64,000 bases of DNA from an uncultured Eubacterium sp. (GTDB taxonomy: Bacteria > Bacillota > Clostridia > Lachnospirales > Lachnospiraceae): positions 1 through 64,000 of the forward strand of contig CAJUHV010000004.1 in assembly GCA_910586445.1 (NCBI GenBank), read 5' to 3'. Under the pieces are notes generated by a model. That model had not been told where the DNA came from. It made no database searches and saw nothing but the letters and a program-made list of their open reading frames with translations. Made by a program: the position numbers and the translations under genes. Below, piece by piece: positions 27,173 through 36,173 of the stretch. Numbering within the stretch: position 1 is the stretch's first letter; each line of letters opens with the position of its first letter.

Positions 27173-27532
27173 TTAATCAATTACGCGGACGCCTTCAACA
27201 AAAATGTTGATTTTTTTGATGTGCAGTCCAGTGAATTCTTCTACACGGTATTTTACCGTACCGATCAGATTGTCTGTTACCGTACTGATACTTACGCCAT
27301 ATGATATGATGACATGAAAATCAATGGTAATGTCATTGTTCTCATCAACTGTTACATTTATACCGTGGGTAAGGTAATCTTTTTTTAATAATCTAACAAT
27401 GCCGTCTTTTACGTTTACTGCGGCCATGCCGACGATGCCAAAACATTCTACCGCAACAGAGCCGGCATAGGTTGCAATCACATCGTTGCCTATGATGACC
27501 CTGCCATACTCATTTTCAAACTGACTTTTCAT
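27173..27532 (-). CDS. Asp23/Gls24-family protein (YloU-like)
   Basis: This 119-aa protein is of the alkaline-shock/Gls24 envelope-stress family. The family core is seen in YAGSVAVECFGIVGMAAV and ITIDFHVIISYGVSISTVTDNL. It always neighbours rpmB and the DAK2 gene in Firmicutes, as here. GGAGG lies before the ATG, and a TATAAT lies about 60 bp upstream without a clear -35. Its molecular role is not established. Confidence 0.9.
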   Translation of the reverse strand: MKSQFENEYGRVIIGNDVIATYAGSVAVECFGIVGMAAVNVKDGIVRLLKKDYLTHGINVTVDENNDITIDFHVIISYGVSISTVTDNLIGTVKYRVEEFTGLHIKKINIFVEGVRVID

Positions 27533-27646
27533 AGCATACCTCCAATCATTCTTGCGAATTGTGAAAACTAGTTAGTAGTTATTATAACCGCTTTTTGCAA
27601 AAAAGAAAACTATATTTTTGCAATTCAAAAAAATTGCATTTTAAAC

Positions 27647-27675
27647 TTGCATTTGTGTACCTCTTCTGATAGAAT
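27647..27675 (+). promoter_or_regulatory. Sigma-A promoter of rpmB
   Basis: TTGCAT (27647-27652), a 17-bp spacer and TAGAAT (27670-27675). The transcript would have a leader of about 135 nt, with an 8-bp hairpin at 27759-27778 (CTGTCGAT/ATCGGCAG, four-base loop) about 25 nt before the ribosome site. Confidence 0.8.
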
Positions 27676-27815
27676 AATCGTGTTGTGAGTCTGTAAAATC
27701 CATCCAGCGCAGTAATGTAATGGCTGAGTGATTATGCGTCAGGCTTAAATCGATAAAGCTGTCGATAAAAATCGGCAGTTCGAAAGAACACTCGTATGTG
27801 CAAGGAGGTGTCAGC

Positions 27816-28001
27816 ATGGCTAAATGTTCAGTTTGTGGAAAATGCGTTGCTTTCGGTAACAATGTGAGCCATTCACATAGACGGTCTAATAGGACGTTCA
27901 AACCAAACATCAAATCTGTTCGATGCAAGGTAAACGGAGCTACCAAAAAACTTTATGTGTGTACACGCTGCCTGAGATCCGGCAAAGTAGAAAGAGCGTA
28001 A
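27816..28001 (+). CDS. rpmB: 50S ribosomal protein bL28
   Basis: This 61-aa ribosomal protein is the zinc-binding (C+) form, with CSVCGK at the start and CTRCLRSGKV near the end giving two CxxC pairs. AAGGAGGTG precedes the ATG at 27816. It is transcribed divergently from asp23, the standard Firmicutes arrangement. Confidence 0.97.
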   Translation: MAKCSVCGKCVAFGNNVSHSHRRSNRTFKPNIKSVRCKVNGATKKLYVCTRCLRSGKVERA

Positions 28002-28019
28002 GTTTTATATGCCGAAAGG

Positions 28020-28059
28020 CTGCCGCGGATGATGTAAATCATTGCCGGCAGCTTTTTTT
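28020..28059 (+). terminator. Terminator of rpmB
   Basis: CTGCCG/CGGCAG outer and ATGAT/ATCAT inner stems are followed by seven T. Confidence 0.92.
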
Positions 28060-28131
28060 GTGGACTAATTGCCCTCCTGATTCATATAATAACAGTATAA
28101 TCAAAAAAACAAAAAAGAATCGAAGTGGCGT

Positions 28132-28269
28132 ATGAAAAGAATATGTGGATTTGCTATGTTCTGGATCGCAGTCGGCATGCTGGTCATGATGCTGATTTCC
28201 AGCACATGGATAGCACTGCTGATTATTCTGGCACTGCTGATATGCGGCTATAATTTGTTCTGCTGCTGA
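28132..28269 (+). CDS. 45-aa hydrophobic membrane peptide
   Basis: A short open frame starts MKRICGFAMFWIAVGM and ends in a double cysteine (NLFCC). Two closely spaced hydrophobic segments fill it. Small proteins with the same N-terminus and Cys-rich end occur, as I recall, in many Clostridia; function unknown. It has a modest GAAGTGG ribosome site and TATAAT-like words upstream. Clean coding from ATG to TGA between two terminators supports a real gene. Confidence 0.65.
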   Translation: MKRICGFAMFWIAVGMLVMMLISSTWIALLIILALLICGYNLFCC

Positions 28270-28277
28270 CGGGCTGA

Positions 28278-28329
28278 TCGTAAAAAGCTGTCGCGTTAAG
28301 TAAAATATATCCTTAATGCGACAGCCGTT
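28278..28329 (-). terminator. Terminator of ytfJ
   Basis: On the minus strand GCTGTCGC-ATTAAG pairs with CTTAAC-GCGACAGC, a stem of about 14 bp with one mismatch, followed by a T-run. It sits just 3' of the ytfJ stop. Confidence 0.88.
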
Positions 28330-28344
28330 TAAATACAGGCCGTA

Positions 28345-28773
28345 TTAATCTGTTTCTACACTGTTTACAGAATTCTCCAGCTGGCTCTCCAATTCTACAG
28401 CTGCCTTCTGCTGTGCCTGTGGATCGATTTCTGAAGAATTATCCTTGGATGTAAATTTGTTTACAAAATCCGGGATCATATCCAGAATCTTTGTAATTCC
28501 ATCCTGATTTTTAACATTTACCAGCTTTGTCGTGCCGTTTTGGATTACAAGCACTGCGCTCGGCGTAATCTTGCCGCCCAGGCCGCCGCCGCCATTATTA
28601 TTATGCTCACTGGAGAATGCACCTGCTCCTACGCCAAATGATACATCTACCAGCGGCAGTATAATGGTATCCCCGATATGGACGGCCTCCCCTACTACAG
28701 TCTTTGTTGAAATAAAGCTGTCCATTCCTTTGAATAAAGATGCAACGGTTGAACTAAAACTATTGTCTGTCAT
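28345..28773 (-). CDS. ytfJ: Sporulation protein YtfJ (GerW family)
   Basis: This 142-aa GerW-family protein is linked to spore germination in Bacillus. It shows the family's VGEAVHIGDTIILPLVDVSFGVG, a Gly-rich stretch (NNNGGGGLGGK), and SAVLVIQNGTTKLV. AGGAGG precedes the ATG. It follows the DUF2953 gene, a pairing typical of Clostridia, so both may act in sporulation. Confidence 0.93.
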   Translation of the reverse strand: MTDNSFSSTVASLFKGMDSFISTKTVVGEAVHIGDTIILPLVDVSFGVGAGAFSSEHNNNGGGGLGGKITPSAVLVIQNGTTKLVNVKNQDGITKILDMIPDFVNKFTSKDNSSEIDPQAQQKAAVELESQLENSVNSVETD

Positions 28774-28815
28774 ATAATTTCCTCCTATTTTTAGTATAGA
28801 GCAGTATTCTGCTGC

Positions 28816-29970
28816 CTATGCCCGTCCCGTCAGCCGGCGGACAATCTGCATACACTCCTTGTCACGGAAAAGCCGCAGCAGTATCAATACCATAACATAA
28901 CCGGTTATTTTTCCCTGCACCATCAGCTCGCCTTCGATATACAGTCTGTCAGACTGGAAATCTGCATATATATTGTGTGGATAACGGTATACATGCGGCA
29001 GCATACTGATCAGCCCAAGCACTTCACCTGTTATGGCAGGATCAGCCAGGGAAAAGGTAAGGTCTGCTTTTATTTTTCCAGGCTTGTACTGGCACAGCAT
29101 ATAGCAGAGCTCTTTCCATAAGTGTCCCGCCACGCGGCGGTTGACCGGAGATGTAAGCTCCTGCTTGAACTTATGAAGCTTGTCTTTTATCGTATGCAGC
29201 TTTGTATGCATGTTTTGGAATTTTGATTTTATGGCATGCAGCTTTGTGTGCATGCTTTGGAATTTTGATTTTATGGCATGCGGCCTTTTACGCATGCTTT
29301 GAGATTTTTCTTCTGCTGTCTGCTGTTTTATATTATGATCTGTATCGGTATTTTTATCAGAATTTTTATTTTTCTGTTTTTTTAGTTTCTTCTGCTTTTT
29401 TTCTGTTTTTAGTTCATCCGGCGGTTTCTCTTCGTCAGTGTCTGCCCATTTATTATTTTCTAATTCTTCATTTTGTATTTCTTCATTTTCTAATTCTTTA
29501 TTATCTATCTTTTTGTAGTCAGGCAGAACTGCCTGACCTTCCGGCGCTCCATATGCCGAAGAATCCGTTTTGGTATCAGGGATGCTGCTGATATCAGTAT
29601 CTTTTTCCGTCTTTTTTTTCTGCCTGCGTCCAGAGCCTGCGCGTGCCTCTCTGCGTCGGGACAGCCAGGCAGACACCCTGCGCACGTCAATCCCTGCAAT
29701 ATGGATCTCGTTTGAAAACCCCTCCTGCCCATATTTTAAGACAAAATGTATAAAATGCAGCAGCCAGCTGACTTTCACCTGCACCTTTAGTTTTTTGACC
29801 AGATTACTCCCCGGCTCCAGAGCCTTTTCATTCTGCACAAAAACACGGTATCGTACCGGTACAAATAAGACAAACAGCAGTACGGCCAATATGACAGCCA
29901 GCAGCACAAGAAGTATCCAACCTGCTATTTTTAACAGCATCAAAAAAAACAATCCGACTGTCTGAATCAT
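28816..29970 (-). CDS. DUF2953 membrane protein with a repeat-expanded coiled coil
   Basis: This 384-aa protein has one strong N-terminal membrane segment (residues about 5-35), a short conserved beta-rich region, and a long charged linker (residues about 110-225, K/E/D/Q-rich). A coiled-coil repeat of about 14 residues (MHTKLHAIKSKFQ) occurs three times, and the DUF2953 C-terminal part follows (TFSLADPAITGEVLGLISML, YIEGELMVQGKI). The linker and repeats make it longer than typical relatives (about 200-250 aa). The 42-bp DNA repeat at 29180-29305 codes for the repeat. Function unknown; the neighbour ytfJ suggests sporulation. Confidence 0.82.
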   Translation of the reverse strand: MIQTVGLFFLMLLKIAGWILLVLLAVILAVLLFVLFVPVRYRVFVQNEKALEPGSNLVKKLKVQVKVSWLLHFIHFVLKYGQEGFSNEIHIAGIDVRRVSAWLSRRREARAGSGRRQKKKTEKDTDISSIPDTKTDSSAYGAPEGQAVLPDYKKIDNKELENEEIQNEELENNKWADTDEEKPPDELKTEKKQKKLKKQKNKNSDKNTDTDHNIKQQTAEEKSQSMRKRPHAIKSKFQSMHTKLHAIKSKFQNMHTKLHTIKDKLHKFKQELTSPVNRRVAGHLWKELCYMLCQYKPGKIKADLTFSLADPAITGEVLGLISMLPHVYRYPHNIYADFQSDRLYIEGELMVQGKITGYVMVLILLRLFRDKECMQIVRRLTGRA

Positions 29971-30308
29971 ACACTGTCACCTGCCTTCCGCTGTTTATAA
30001 AGGCACCGCTTTACATCAAATCCGCCAGTTTTTTTATATACATCGATTACGATTTCTGCTGCTGTTTCTAATGCCTCATGATATCCTTTTGCAAGCCCCA
30101 CGACGTATAGATTCTGCTTAGGATAATGCTTCTGCCTAAGCTCCCAGACCGGAATAATCTCCAGCAGATTCGTTCCATATCTGCACAATACAATGATGAA
30201 GATATTCGGGAGGAATGCATTATGCTTTATTTTCCATTTTAAATGTTTAATTTTCAACTTTTTCTTTGGAATGCTTTCCCCGATATATAATTTTTCATGC
30301 CAAATCAT
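29967..30308 (-). CDS. Small protein of unknown function next to DUF2953
   Basis: This 113-aa protein is basic in its N-terminal third (KKKLKIKHLKWKIKH). A conserved-looking body follows (YGTNLLEIIPVWEL, YVVGLAKGYHEALETAAEIV), with no membrane segment and no motif I can name. AAGGAG precedes its ATG. Its stop overlaps the DUF2953 start by 4 bp, so the two are probably coupled with ytfJ in one unit. Confidence 0.7.
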   Translation of the reverse strand: MIWHEKLYIGESIPKKKLKIKHLKWKIKHNAFLPNIFIIVLCRYGTNLLEIIPVWELRQKHYPKQNLYVVGLAKGYHEALETAAEIVIDVYKKTGGFDVKRCLYKQRKAGDSV

Positions 30309-30368
30309 CCATGCTCCTTATGGCATTATGCCCCGTAAATACAAATCCTCTGCTTTTTATTGTTTTGA

Positions 30369-30397
30369 ATAAAGGGAGACCGCATATGCGGAATCCC
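30369..30397 (-). terminator. Terminator of the Nudix gene
   Basis: On the minus strand GGGA-TT-CCGCATATGCGG-TC-TCCC is a near-perfect palindrome followed by TTTATT. It begins at the stop codon itself. Confidence 0.8.
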
Positions 30398-30849
30398 TAA
30401 TAATATTTCTTGCTTCCCCACAGATTACTTTTTTTCAGACTCAGGTATTCGTTGTATGCCTGTTCTAGGATCTGTTTTTCATTCGAAAACTTTAACAGAT
30501 GATACGCTTCATGAAACTTGTAATAACCAGAGTCCACAAAATACTCTTCCCATTGTGGTTTGCTGTAATAATTGTCCGCCATCATCAGATACCAGTGGAC
30601 TTCCTTTTCCACCGTATCTTCTGGTACATTAAATGTATACTGGCTTTTACCAACGTATTTTATAATCGCTGCATTCACGCCGGTTTCTTCCAAAACCTCC
30701 CGAACCGCTGTCGATTTATAATCCTCCCCTTCCTCAACAGTTCCCTTTGGAAGAACCCATCCCTCGTACTTATTTTTATAATTTTTGTAGAGCAACAGGA
30801 TCTTGCCACGGAATATTACCACACCACCACAACTGGTTGCTTCTATCAT
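30397..30849 (-). CDS. Nudix hydrolase
   Basis: This 150-aa protein carries the Nudix box GTVEEGEDYKSTAVREVLEETGVN (GxE... REVxEETG pattern intact, residues about 36-59). Its short start MIEATSCGGVVIFRG resembles the Ap4A/NTP-type Nudix proteins of Clostridia. The substrate cannot be told from sequence. AGGAGGTG precedes the ATG, and the hairpin at the stop makes it a single-gene unit. Confidence 0.92.
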   Translation of the reverse strand: MIEATSCGGVVIFRGKILLLYKNYKNKYEGWVLPKGTVEEGEDYKSTAVREVLEETGVNAAIIKYVGKSQYTFNVPEDTVEKEVHWYLMMADNYYSKPQWEEYFVDSGYYKFHEAYHLLKFSNEKQILEQAYNEYLSLKKSNLWGSKKYY

Positions 30850-30961
30850 TACAACACCTCCTGATGTGGCTTAACAAATAACTAATCAGTAGTATACCCC
30901 TTTTTACAGATACATGCAAGAAAATCATGGAGAGATTTTAGGAAAGGGCATTTTTTCAGAT

Positions 30962-32461
30962 TTAACGAAAGTAAGCATCAAATGCTGCCTTCGCCACAGG
31001 CACGGCGTAAGCTCCTCCTGTGCCCGCTCCTTCGACTACAACAGAGATCACAAGGTCTTCCATCCCCTTTTTCGACGCATAGCCCACAAACCATGCGTGG
31101 CTGTCCTTCGCACTGGTAAACTCTGCCGATCCGGTCTTGCCTGCGGCTTCATAATTCTGGCTGTTTAATGCCGACGCCGTTCCCTGTGTAACGACTGCCC
31201 GTAAGTACTGCCGAAGCGCAGCGGCCTTTTTTTTCGATAAAAGCGTTTCGTATTCTTCCGGCAAAACGGCAGATACTTCTGCCCCGTTGTAATTGGTCAC
31301 TTTGTCTATGATATACGGCTTCATCAGCACACCGTCATTGACAATGGAAGACATGACAAGCGCCAGATGATACGGCGTTACCAGTGTCCTGCCCTGTCCG
31401 ATGGAAGTCTGTATAATCTCGCCTGAGCCGGCCCCTGCTTTCAGCACAAAGCTGCTGCGCTTATACGGAAAATCACACGGAAGCGGCGAATCAAACAAGA
31501 GTTTTTTGTTTAATTTTTGGAACTTATTCAAATCTAACGATAATCCGATCGAAGCAAATGCCGCATTGCACGAATTTGCAAACGCCGTGTTTAAATCTTC
31601 CTGCCCGTGTACATGGTTTCCAAAACAATGAATGGTATTTCCATCCTGCGTCAGGCTGCCGCTGCAGTTATAGGCATAATTCGAATAATCTTTATGCTCA
31701 CGCATATACTGGAGCATTGTAAAAAGCTTAAATGTCGAACCAGGCGGATACAGTCCCTGCGTCACACGGTTTAACAGCACGCTGGAGGAATTATCTTCTG
31801 ATGTAATGCTGTCCCAGTCAGCAGCAATTGTATTTGGGTCAAAATCCGGCTTAGATACCATTGCAATAATTCTGCCTGTTTTTGGCTGCATGGCAATCGC
31901 CGCCCCCTGATCAGAACCCATTGCCTCATAGATGGCTTTTTGGACATCTGTATCAAGTGTTGTTACAACCGTATCGCCGATATTTTTCTGTCCTTTTATT
32001 TCATTTAATATTTTTTCTAAAAAAAATGCATGGGAACGCAGCAGCTGAAAGTTGTCGATCGATTCTATGCCGGCCTTGCCGTTTGTGCTGAATCCGACCG
32101 CATGTGCAAACATGCGCCCATATGGATACTCTCTCGTTTCTTTCCCGTTTTTTGACGTCTTTGTCTGTGCCAGCACATCCCCCTGCGCAGATACGATTTT
32201 TCCGCGTATGATGCGGTCTGCAAAGGAATCCTGTCTGGCATTATACGGGCTGTTGATAAACGCCTCGCTTCTTTCGACCTGGAAATAGGCAAAGTATGCG
32301 ATCAAGCCTAAAAAAATCGCCAGAAACAGGTACGTCACGACTGCAAATTCACGGTTGCGGACAGAATTTTTTTCAGTGCTGCCGGATGTGTCATCTGCCA
32401 GAAACTTCTCTACGTCCTTTTTTCTTTGTCTTTCTTCGATTTCTTCCAGATTTTTCTTCAT
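30962..32461 (-). CDS. Penicillin-binding protein 2-like transpeptidase
   Basis: This class B PBP-like D,D-transpeptidase of 499 aa has one N-terminal membrane anchor (residues about 40-65), a PBP-dimer region, and a transpeptidase domain with SxxK in PPGSTFKLFT, SxN as SCN, and KTG in AAGKTGSAEF. All three active motifs are intact. It pairs with the FtsW/RodA/SpoVE-type polymerase just upstream, as expected for a SEDS-bPBP cell-wall machine. GAGGTGG supports the start at 32461, inside the coding end of the SEDS gene (71-bp overlap). Confidence 0.92.
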   Translation of the reverse strand: MKKNLEEIEERQRKKDVEKFLADDTSGSTEKNSVRNREFAVVTYLFLAIFLGLIAYFAYFQVERSEAFINSPYNARQDSFADRIIRGKIVSAQGDVLAQTKTSKNGKETREYPYGRMFAHAVGFSTNGKAGIESIDNFQLLRSHAFFLEKILNEIKGQKNIGDTVVTTLDTDVQKAIYEAMGSDQGAAIAMQPKTGRIIAMVSKPDFDPNTIAADWDSITSEDNSSSVLLNRVTQGLYPPGSTFKLFTMLQYMREHKDYSNYAYNCSGSLTQDGNTIHCFGNHVHGQEDLNTAFANSCNAAFASIGLSLDLNKFQKLNKKLLFDSPLPCDFPYKRSSFVLKAGAGSGEIIQTSIGQGRTLVTPYHLALVMSSIVNDGVLMKPYIIDKVTNYNGAEVSAVLPEEYETLLSKKKAAALRQYLRAVVTQGTASALNSQNYEAAGKTGSAEFTSAKDSHAWFVGYASKKGMEDLVISVVVEGAGTGGAYAVPVAKAAFDAYFR

Positions 32462-33791
32462 CAGCCACCTCTTCGTCTATGCTATTGTTTTTATCTTCCC
32501 TTAATATATAAAGCCCCTGGATAATGGCAAACAGGATAAAGGTGCTAAGCAGCGAGCTGCCGCCATAGCTGACGAGCGGCAGCGTCACGCCGGTAGACGG
32601 GATAAATTTAGTCACGCCCCCGATTGTCAGAAACACTTGAAATCCATAAACCGTTCCCAGTCCGAGCGCAGTCAGCTTGTAAAACTGGTCGTGAATCTGC
32701 ATGGCGATATTTAAAAACATCAGATAGCAGCTGACGCATACCATAATCAGGCAGACCGCGAAAAAGCCTCCCAGTTCTTCCGCAACTGCCGCAAATACAA
32801 AATCTTCCTCTACAATCGGTATTTTATTCGGCATGCCCCGGTACAGCCCCATGCCGAACCAGCCGCCTGTACCAATGGCAAACAGCGACTGGCAGACCTG
32901 ATATCCTTCGTTGTCTATGACAGAAAGCGGGTCCTTCCATGCGACCACACGCACCCTCACATGGCGGAACAGCTTGTATGCCACGACAGAGGCGGTGCTC
33001 CCGCAGGCAAGTCCGCTGATTAAATAAAAAGGCTTTCTCGTAGCCACATACAGCATGACCAGATAGGTAATAAAGAAAATAAGCGCAGCACCCAGATCCT
33101 TTGACACTACCAGAATCAATACATGAACGGCTGCAACAATCGTAGCTTTTACTACCTGGACAAATTCCGTAGACTGATAGAGCATGGAGGCCGCATAAAA
33201 CACAAACAGTATTTTTACAAATTCGGACGGCTGTATGGCAATTCCTGCCACTTTAAAAGAAAGCTTGGCACCATAGCTCGTTGCGCCTAAGACAGCAACA
33301 ATCAGCAGCAGTGCAATGCCAAAGAGCGCATAAATCCACGTCAGCCTGTTCAAAAAATGCAGCCTGTGGATAAAAAACGGAATAATCAGCGTAATGACGG
33401 CTGCGGCTGCCGCGATCTGGTACTGGCGTACTGCCTTATCAGGATTCAGCCGGTACAAAATCATAAACCCGATTGCCAAAAGCATGCACATATTATTTAC
33501 GATCAGCCCTGAGGCTCGCTTGTAGATATATTTGTAAATAATAATAATACAGCATAATAAAGCAGCCTGCATCACATAAGCCAGCAGCACATTCAAGGTT
33601 TTCTGTACGGCAAATATAACTGCAAACGCATTTAAATGAATTAAAAAGATAAGCTTTGTCTGTTTTCTCAATATCCGTCTGAGGTGCTTTTCTGATCTTC
33701 TCCGGTTAAGCGCAGTAAAACAAATCAATGTATAACAGGCAAATAAAAGGAGCATCAGATATTTGGATAGTTCTATAATTAAGTTTTCCAT
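32391..33791 (-). CDS. FtsW/RodA/SpoVE-family peptidoglycan polymerase
   Basis: This SEDS-family glycosyltransferase of 466 aa has about ten or more membrane segments. Family motifs include IQPSEFVKILFVFYAA and the C-terminal STGVTLPLVSYGGSSLLSTF, with EEDFVFAAVAEELGG in between. It polymerises glycan strands with its partner transpeptidase downstream. Whether it is RodA-, FtsW- or SpoVE-like cannot be settled by eye. The C-terminal 30 residues are charged (RNRRKTKKKGRR) and are coded in DNA that also codes for the PBP start. Confidence 0.93.
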   Translation of the reverse strand: MENLIIELSKYLMLLLFACYTLICFTALNRRRSEKHLRRILRKQTKLIFLIHLNAFAVIFAVQKTLNVLLAYVMQAALLCCIIIIYKYIYKRASGLIVNNMCMLLAIGFMILYRLNPDKAVRQYQIAAAAAVITLIIPFFIHRLHFLNRLTWIYALFGIALLLIVAVLGATSYGAKLSFKVAGIAIQPSEFVKILFVFYAASMLYQSTEFVQVVKATIVAAVHVLILVVSKDLGAALIFFITYLVMLYVATRKPFYLISGLACGSTASVVAYKLFRHVRVRVVAWKDPLSVIDNEGYQVCQSLFAIGTGGWFGMGLYRGMPNKIPIVEEDFVFAAVAEELGGFFAVCLIMVCVSCYLMFLNIAMQIHDQFYKLTALGLGTVYGFQVFLTIGGVTKFIPSTGVTLPLVSYGGSSLLSTFILFAIIQGLYILREDKNNSIDEEVADEEKSGRNRRKTKKKGRREVSGR

Positions 33792-33812
33792 TGTCTTCTT
33801 CCAAAAATATGT

Positions 33813-36146
33813 TTACTCTACGCCGCGTTTATAATGGCCGTTTGTATAAGCGCCGATGATATCTGTCAGATCTGTTACGGTATGTTTCAAAAATGACTTT
33901 TCACAGCTGTCTATAATCTGGTGTATTTTTTGCGCCGGTTCAATTGTAAAATGCAGCCGGTATGAAGCCGCATGCAGCCTGAAAAGCTCACCGGACAGCT
34001 GGATCAGTGACAGGGGCTGCGCATTGTACAAAACATTATAGCATTCCCGACAGTTGTTTTTCACCGGAAACTCTTTCTGGCAGCGGTCTTTTAGATAACA
34101 CAGGCCGCGTGTCTTTGTACATTTTCCAATTGTCTGGCGTATGCATTGTGCGCTGACCATCAGCGGCATATGCCCATAGATCACCAGTTCGCTTGTTTTG
34201 TTATTCCGTGCAAGCATCTCCTTTTTATTCAGCTCCAAAGGTATCGTGTCATGCCTCCACCCGTCTGCCCCGAAATATGCCCTTGTGCTGTCCGAATAGG
34301 CATACAGGCTGTGGTCTAATATGCAGCATTCTTGATCCGCTGACTGTTCTTTTAAAAATCCAAGCTCGTCCTGATTTTTGGCAAGCCAGCCGTCTATGCC
34401 GGCCTGTACCATGGCATCCCAGTGCTCTTTGTAAAACTGCGCCGTATACTGTCTGAATACATGCGGCAGAATAAAGTATGCTTCCGCGCCGCAGGCCTTG
34501 ATTCTGCTGACATGCTCTTTTAATTGTGCAGCAAAATGACTGTGCTTATACATCGAGCTGTCTAAATATATGCGTGAAATCAAATCATGCGAAAGGACTG
34601 CCTCCAGCTGGTATTCTTCTTCAACTGCCGCCGTAAAGCGTACAGATGAAGTGTCTGCGGCTGCTTCAGACTTTAAGGGTGCCGGGGCATGAATCTGCGC
34701 GCTGGATTTTGGAGCTGCTAAAGGTTCTCTCGCGGCCATCCTGTCTGCCCGTAAAAATACATGCGCATACTTGCCGCTTTGTGCATCAGCGCTGCTTTGT
34801 GCTGCATGAGCAGAAGACTTTGTATCTGGATCTTGGCCGGCCGATCTTACATACGGCTTTAAAATCCGAGCTGTCAGCGCCTCCAGTGCGTTACGGCGCA
34901 GCTGATTCAGCGCCTGTTTTGGCAGAAATACCGGCTCATCCATCTGTATGACGGCCGATTCGATCTGAAACGGCGTGTTTCCGGTTTTCGACAGCTGCGT
35001 TTTTATCGTTTCCGTGCTAAGCGGCTGTTTTTTTGCAGCTTCTGTCAATCCATGCTGCACTTTTACGGATACGTTTTGGCAGGATACCATAAGCTTGGCA
35101 GGCTGTCCTGCATGGAAAGAAGCTTCTGCACGGACTGGCAGTTTCAAATCTGCCGACACAGGTTCCAAGCCTTCGCCTTTTTCATACGACGGACATTTTA
35201 ACGTGACCATATCTGCCCCATTGTGCTGTCTATAATAGCCTTTCGTAAAACCACTGCGGTTTCCGGTATCCAAAAGCCTGTCATAATCTGGCCTGCGCAC
35301 CCTGCAGCTGCCGCTTTCCATATACTGGTCAATATAATTACGGTAAATAGAAGTAACGCCTGCGGCATACTGCGCAGACTTCATCCTTCCTTCTATTTTA
35401 AAGGAATCTATGCCTGCAGCAATAAGCTGCGGAATCTGGTCAATCGTACATAAATCTTTTAAGCTGAGCGGATAGCATTCTGCTTTGGACAGCGGCTGCC
35501 TGCGGGCATCCAGCACTGTATACGGCAGGCGGCATGGCTGCGCGCAGCGCCCCCTGTTGCCGCTTCTTCCTCCCAGCATGCTGCTGAGCAGGCACTGGCC
35601 GGAATAGCAGTAGCAGAGTGCGCCATGGACAAAGCATTCGATCTGGATATCTGCCTGACGCCTGATCTGCGCTATTTCGGAAAGCGACAGTTCTCTTGCC
35701 GTGACAATACGGGCAGCCCCCAGTTTTTTTAAATGCACGGCACCGCACACCCCTGCAATGGACATCTGCGTACTAATATGAATAGGAATTTCTGGAAAAT
35801 AAGTGCGGATAAACTGCATAACGCCAAAATCCTGTACGATTACTGCGTCCAGGCCGCGTTCATAATACGGCAGCAGATACTCGTATAAAAGTTCCATTTC
35901 AGATTGTTTTAACAGCGTATTTACAGTCAGATATATTTTGCGATCAAAAAGATGTGCGTAGTCTATGGCTTCTGTCAGCTCATCCGCTGACAGATTGTCT
36001 GCATAGGCTCTTGCGCCAAAACGGCTGCCGCCTAAATATACGGCATCTGCTCCGGCTTTGATTACAGCCCTGCAGACTTCGAATGAGCCTGCAGGAGCAA
36101 GAAGTTCTGGGATATGATTTGAGTTTTTTGTAGTATTTTGTTCCAT
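33813..36146 (-). CDS. U32-family peptidase / tRNA-hydroxylation-type protein
   Basis: This 777-aa U32 peptidase-like protein has the collagenase-like core LLAPAGSFEVCRAVIKAGADAVYLGG and the U32 signature region EIQRRADIQIECFVHGALCYCYSGQCLLS-like (QIECFVHGALCYCYSGQC), with Cys clusters typical of Fe-S-bound relatives (TrhP/RlhA). The second half includes a DUF3656-type part. A low-complexity A/S/D-rich insert lies at about residues 435-500. U32 relatives act in tRNA or rRNA hydroxylation; proteolysis is doubtful. Confidence 0.9.
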   Translation of the reverse strand: MEQNTTKNSNHIPELLAPAGSFEVCRAVIKAGADAVYLGGSRFGARAYADNLSADELTEAIDYAHLFDRKIYLTVNTLLKQSEMELLYEYLLPYYERGLDAVIVQDFGVMQFIRTYFPEIPIHISTQMSIAGVCGAVHLKKLGAARIVTARELSLSEIAQIRRQADIQIECFVHGALCYCYSGQCLLSSMLGGRSGNRGRCAQPCRLPYTVLDARRQPLSKAECYPLSLKDLCTIDQIPQLIAAGIDSFKIEGRMKSAQYAAGVTSIYRNYIDQYMESGSCRVRRPDYDRLLDTGNRSGFTKGYYRQHNGADMVTLKCPSYEKGEGLEPVSADLKLPVRAEASFHAGQPAKLMVSCQNVSVKVQHGLTEAAKKQPLSTETIKTQLSKTGNTPFQIESAVIQMDEPVFLPKQALNQLRRNALEALTARILKPYVRSAGQDPDTKSSAHAAQSSADAQSGKYAHVFLRADRMAAREPLAAPKSSAQIHAPAPLKSEAAADTSSVRFTAAVEEEYQLEAVLSHDLISRIYLDSSMYKHSHFAAQLKEHVSRIKACGAEAYFILPHVFRQYTAQFYKEHWDAMVQAGIDGWLAKNQDELGFLKEQSADQECCILDHSLYAYSDSTRAYFGADGWRHDTIPLELNKKEMLARNNKTSELVIYGHMPLMVSAQCIRQTIGKCTKTRGLCYLKDRCQKEFPVKNNCRECYNVLYNAQPLSLIQLSGELFRLHAASYRLHFTIEPAQKIHQIIDSCEKSFLKHTVTDLTDIIGAYTNGHYKRGVE

Positions 36147-36173
36147 AAGCCTCTTTTATTTATGTTTCTATTG

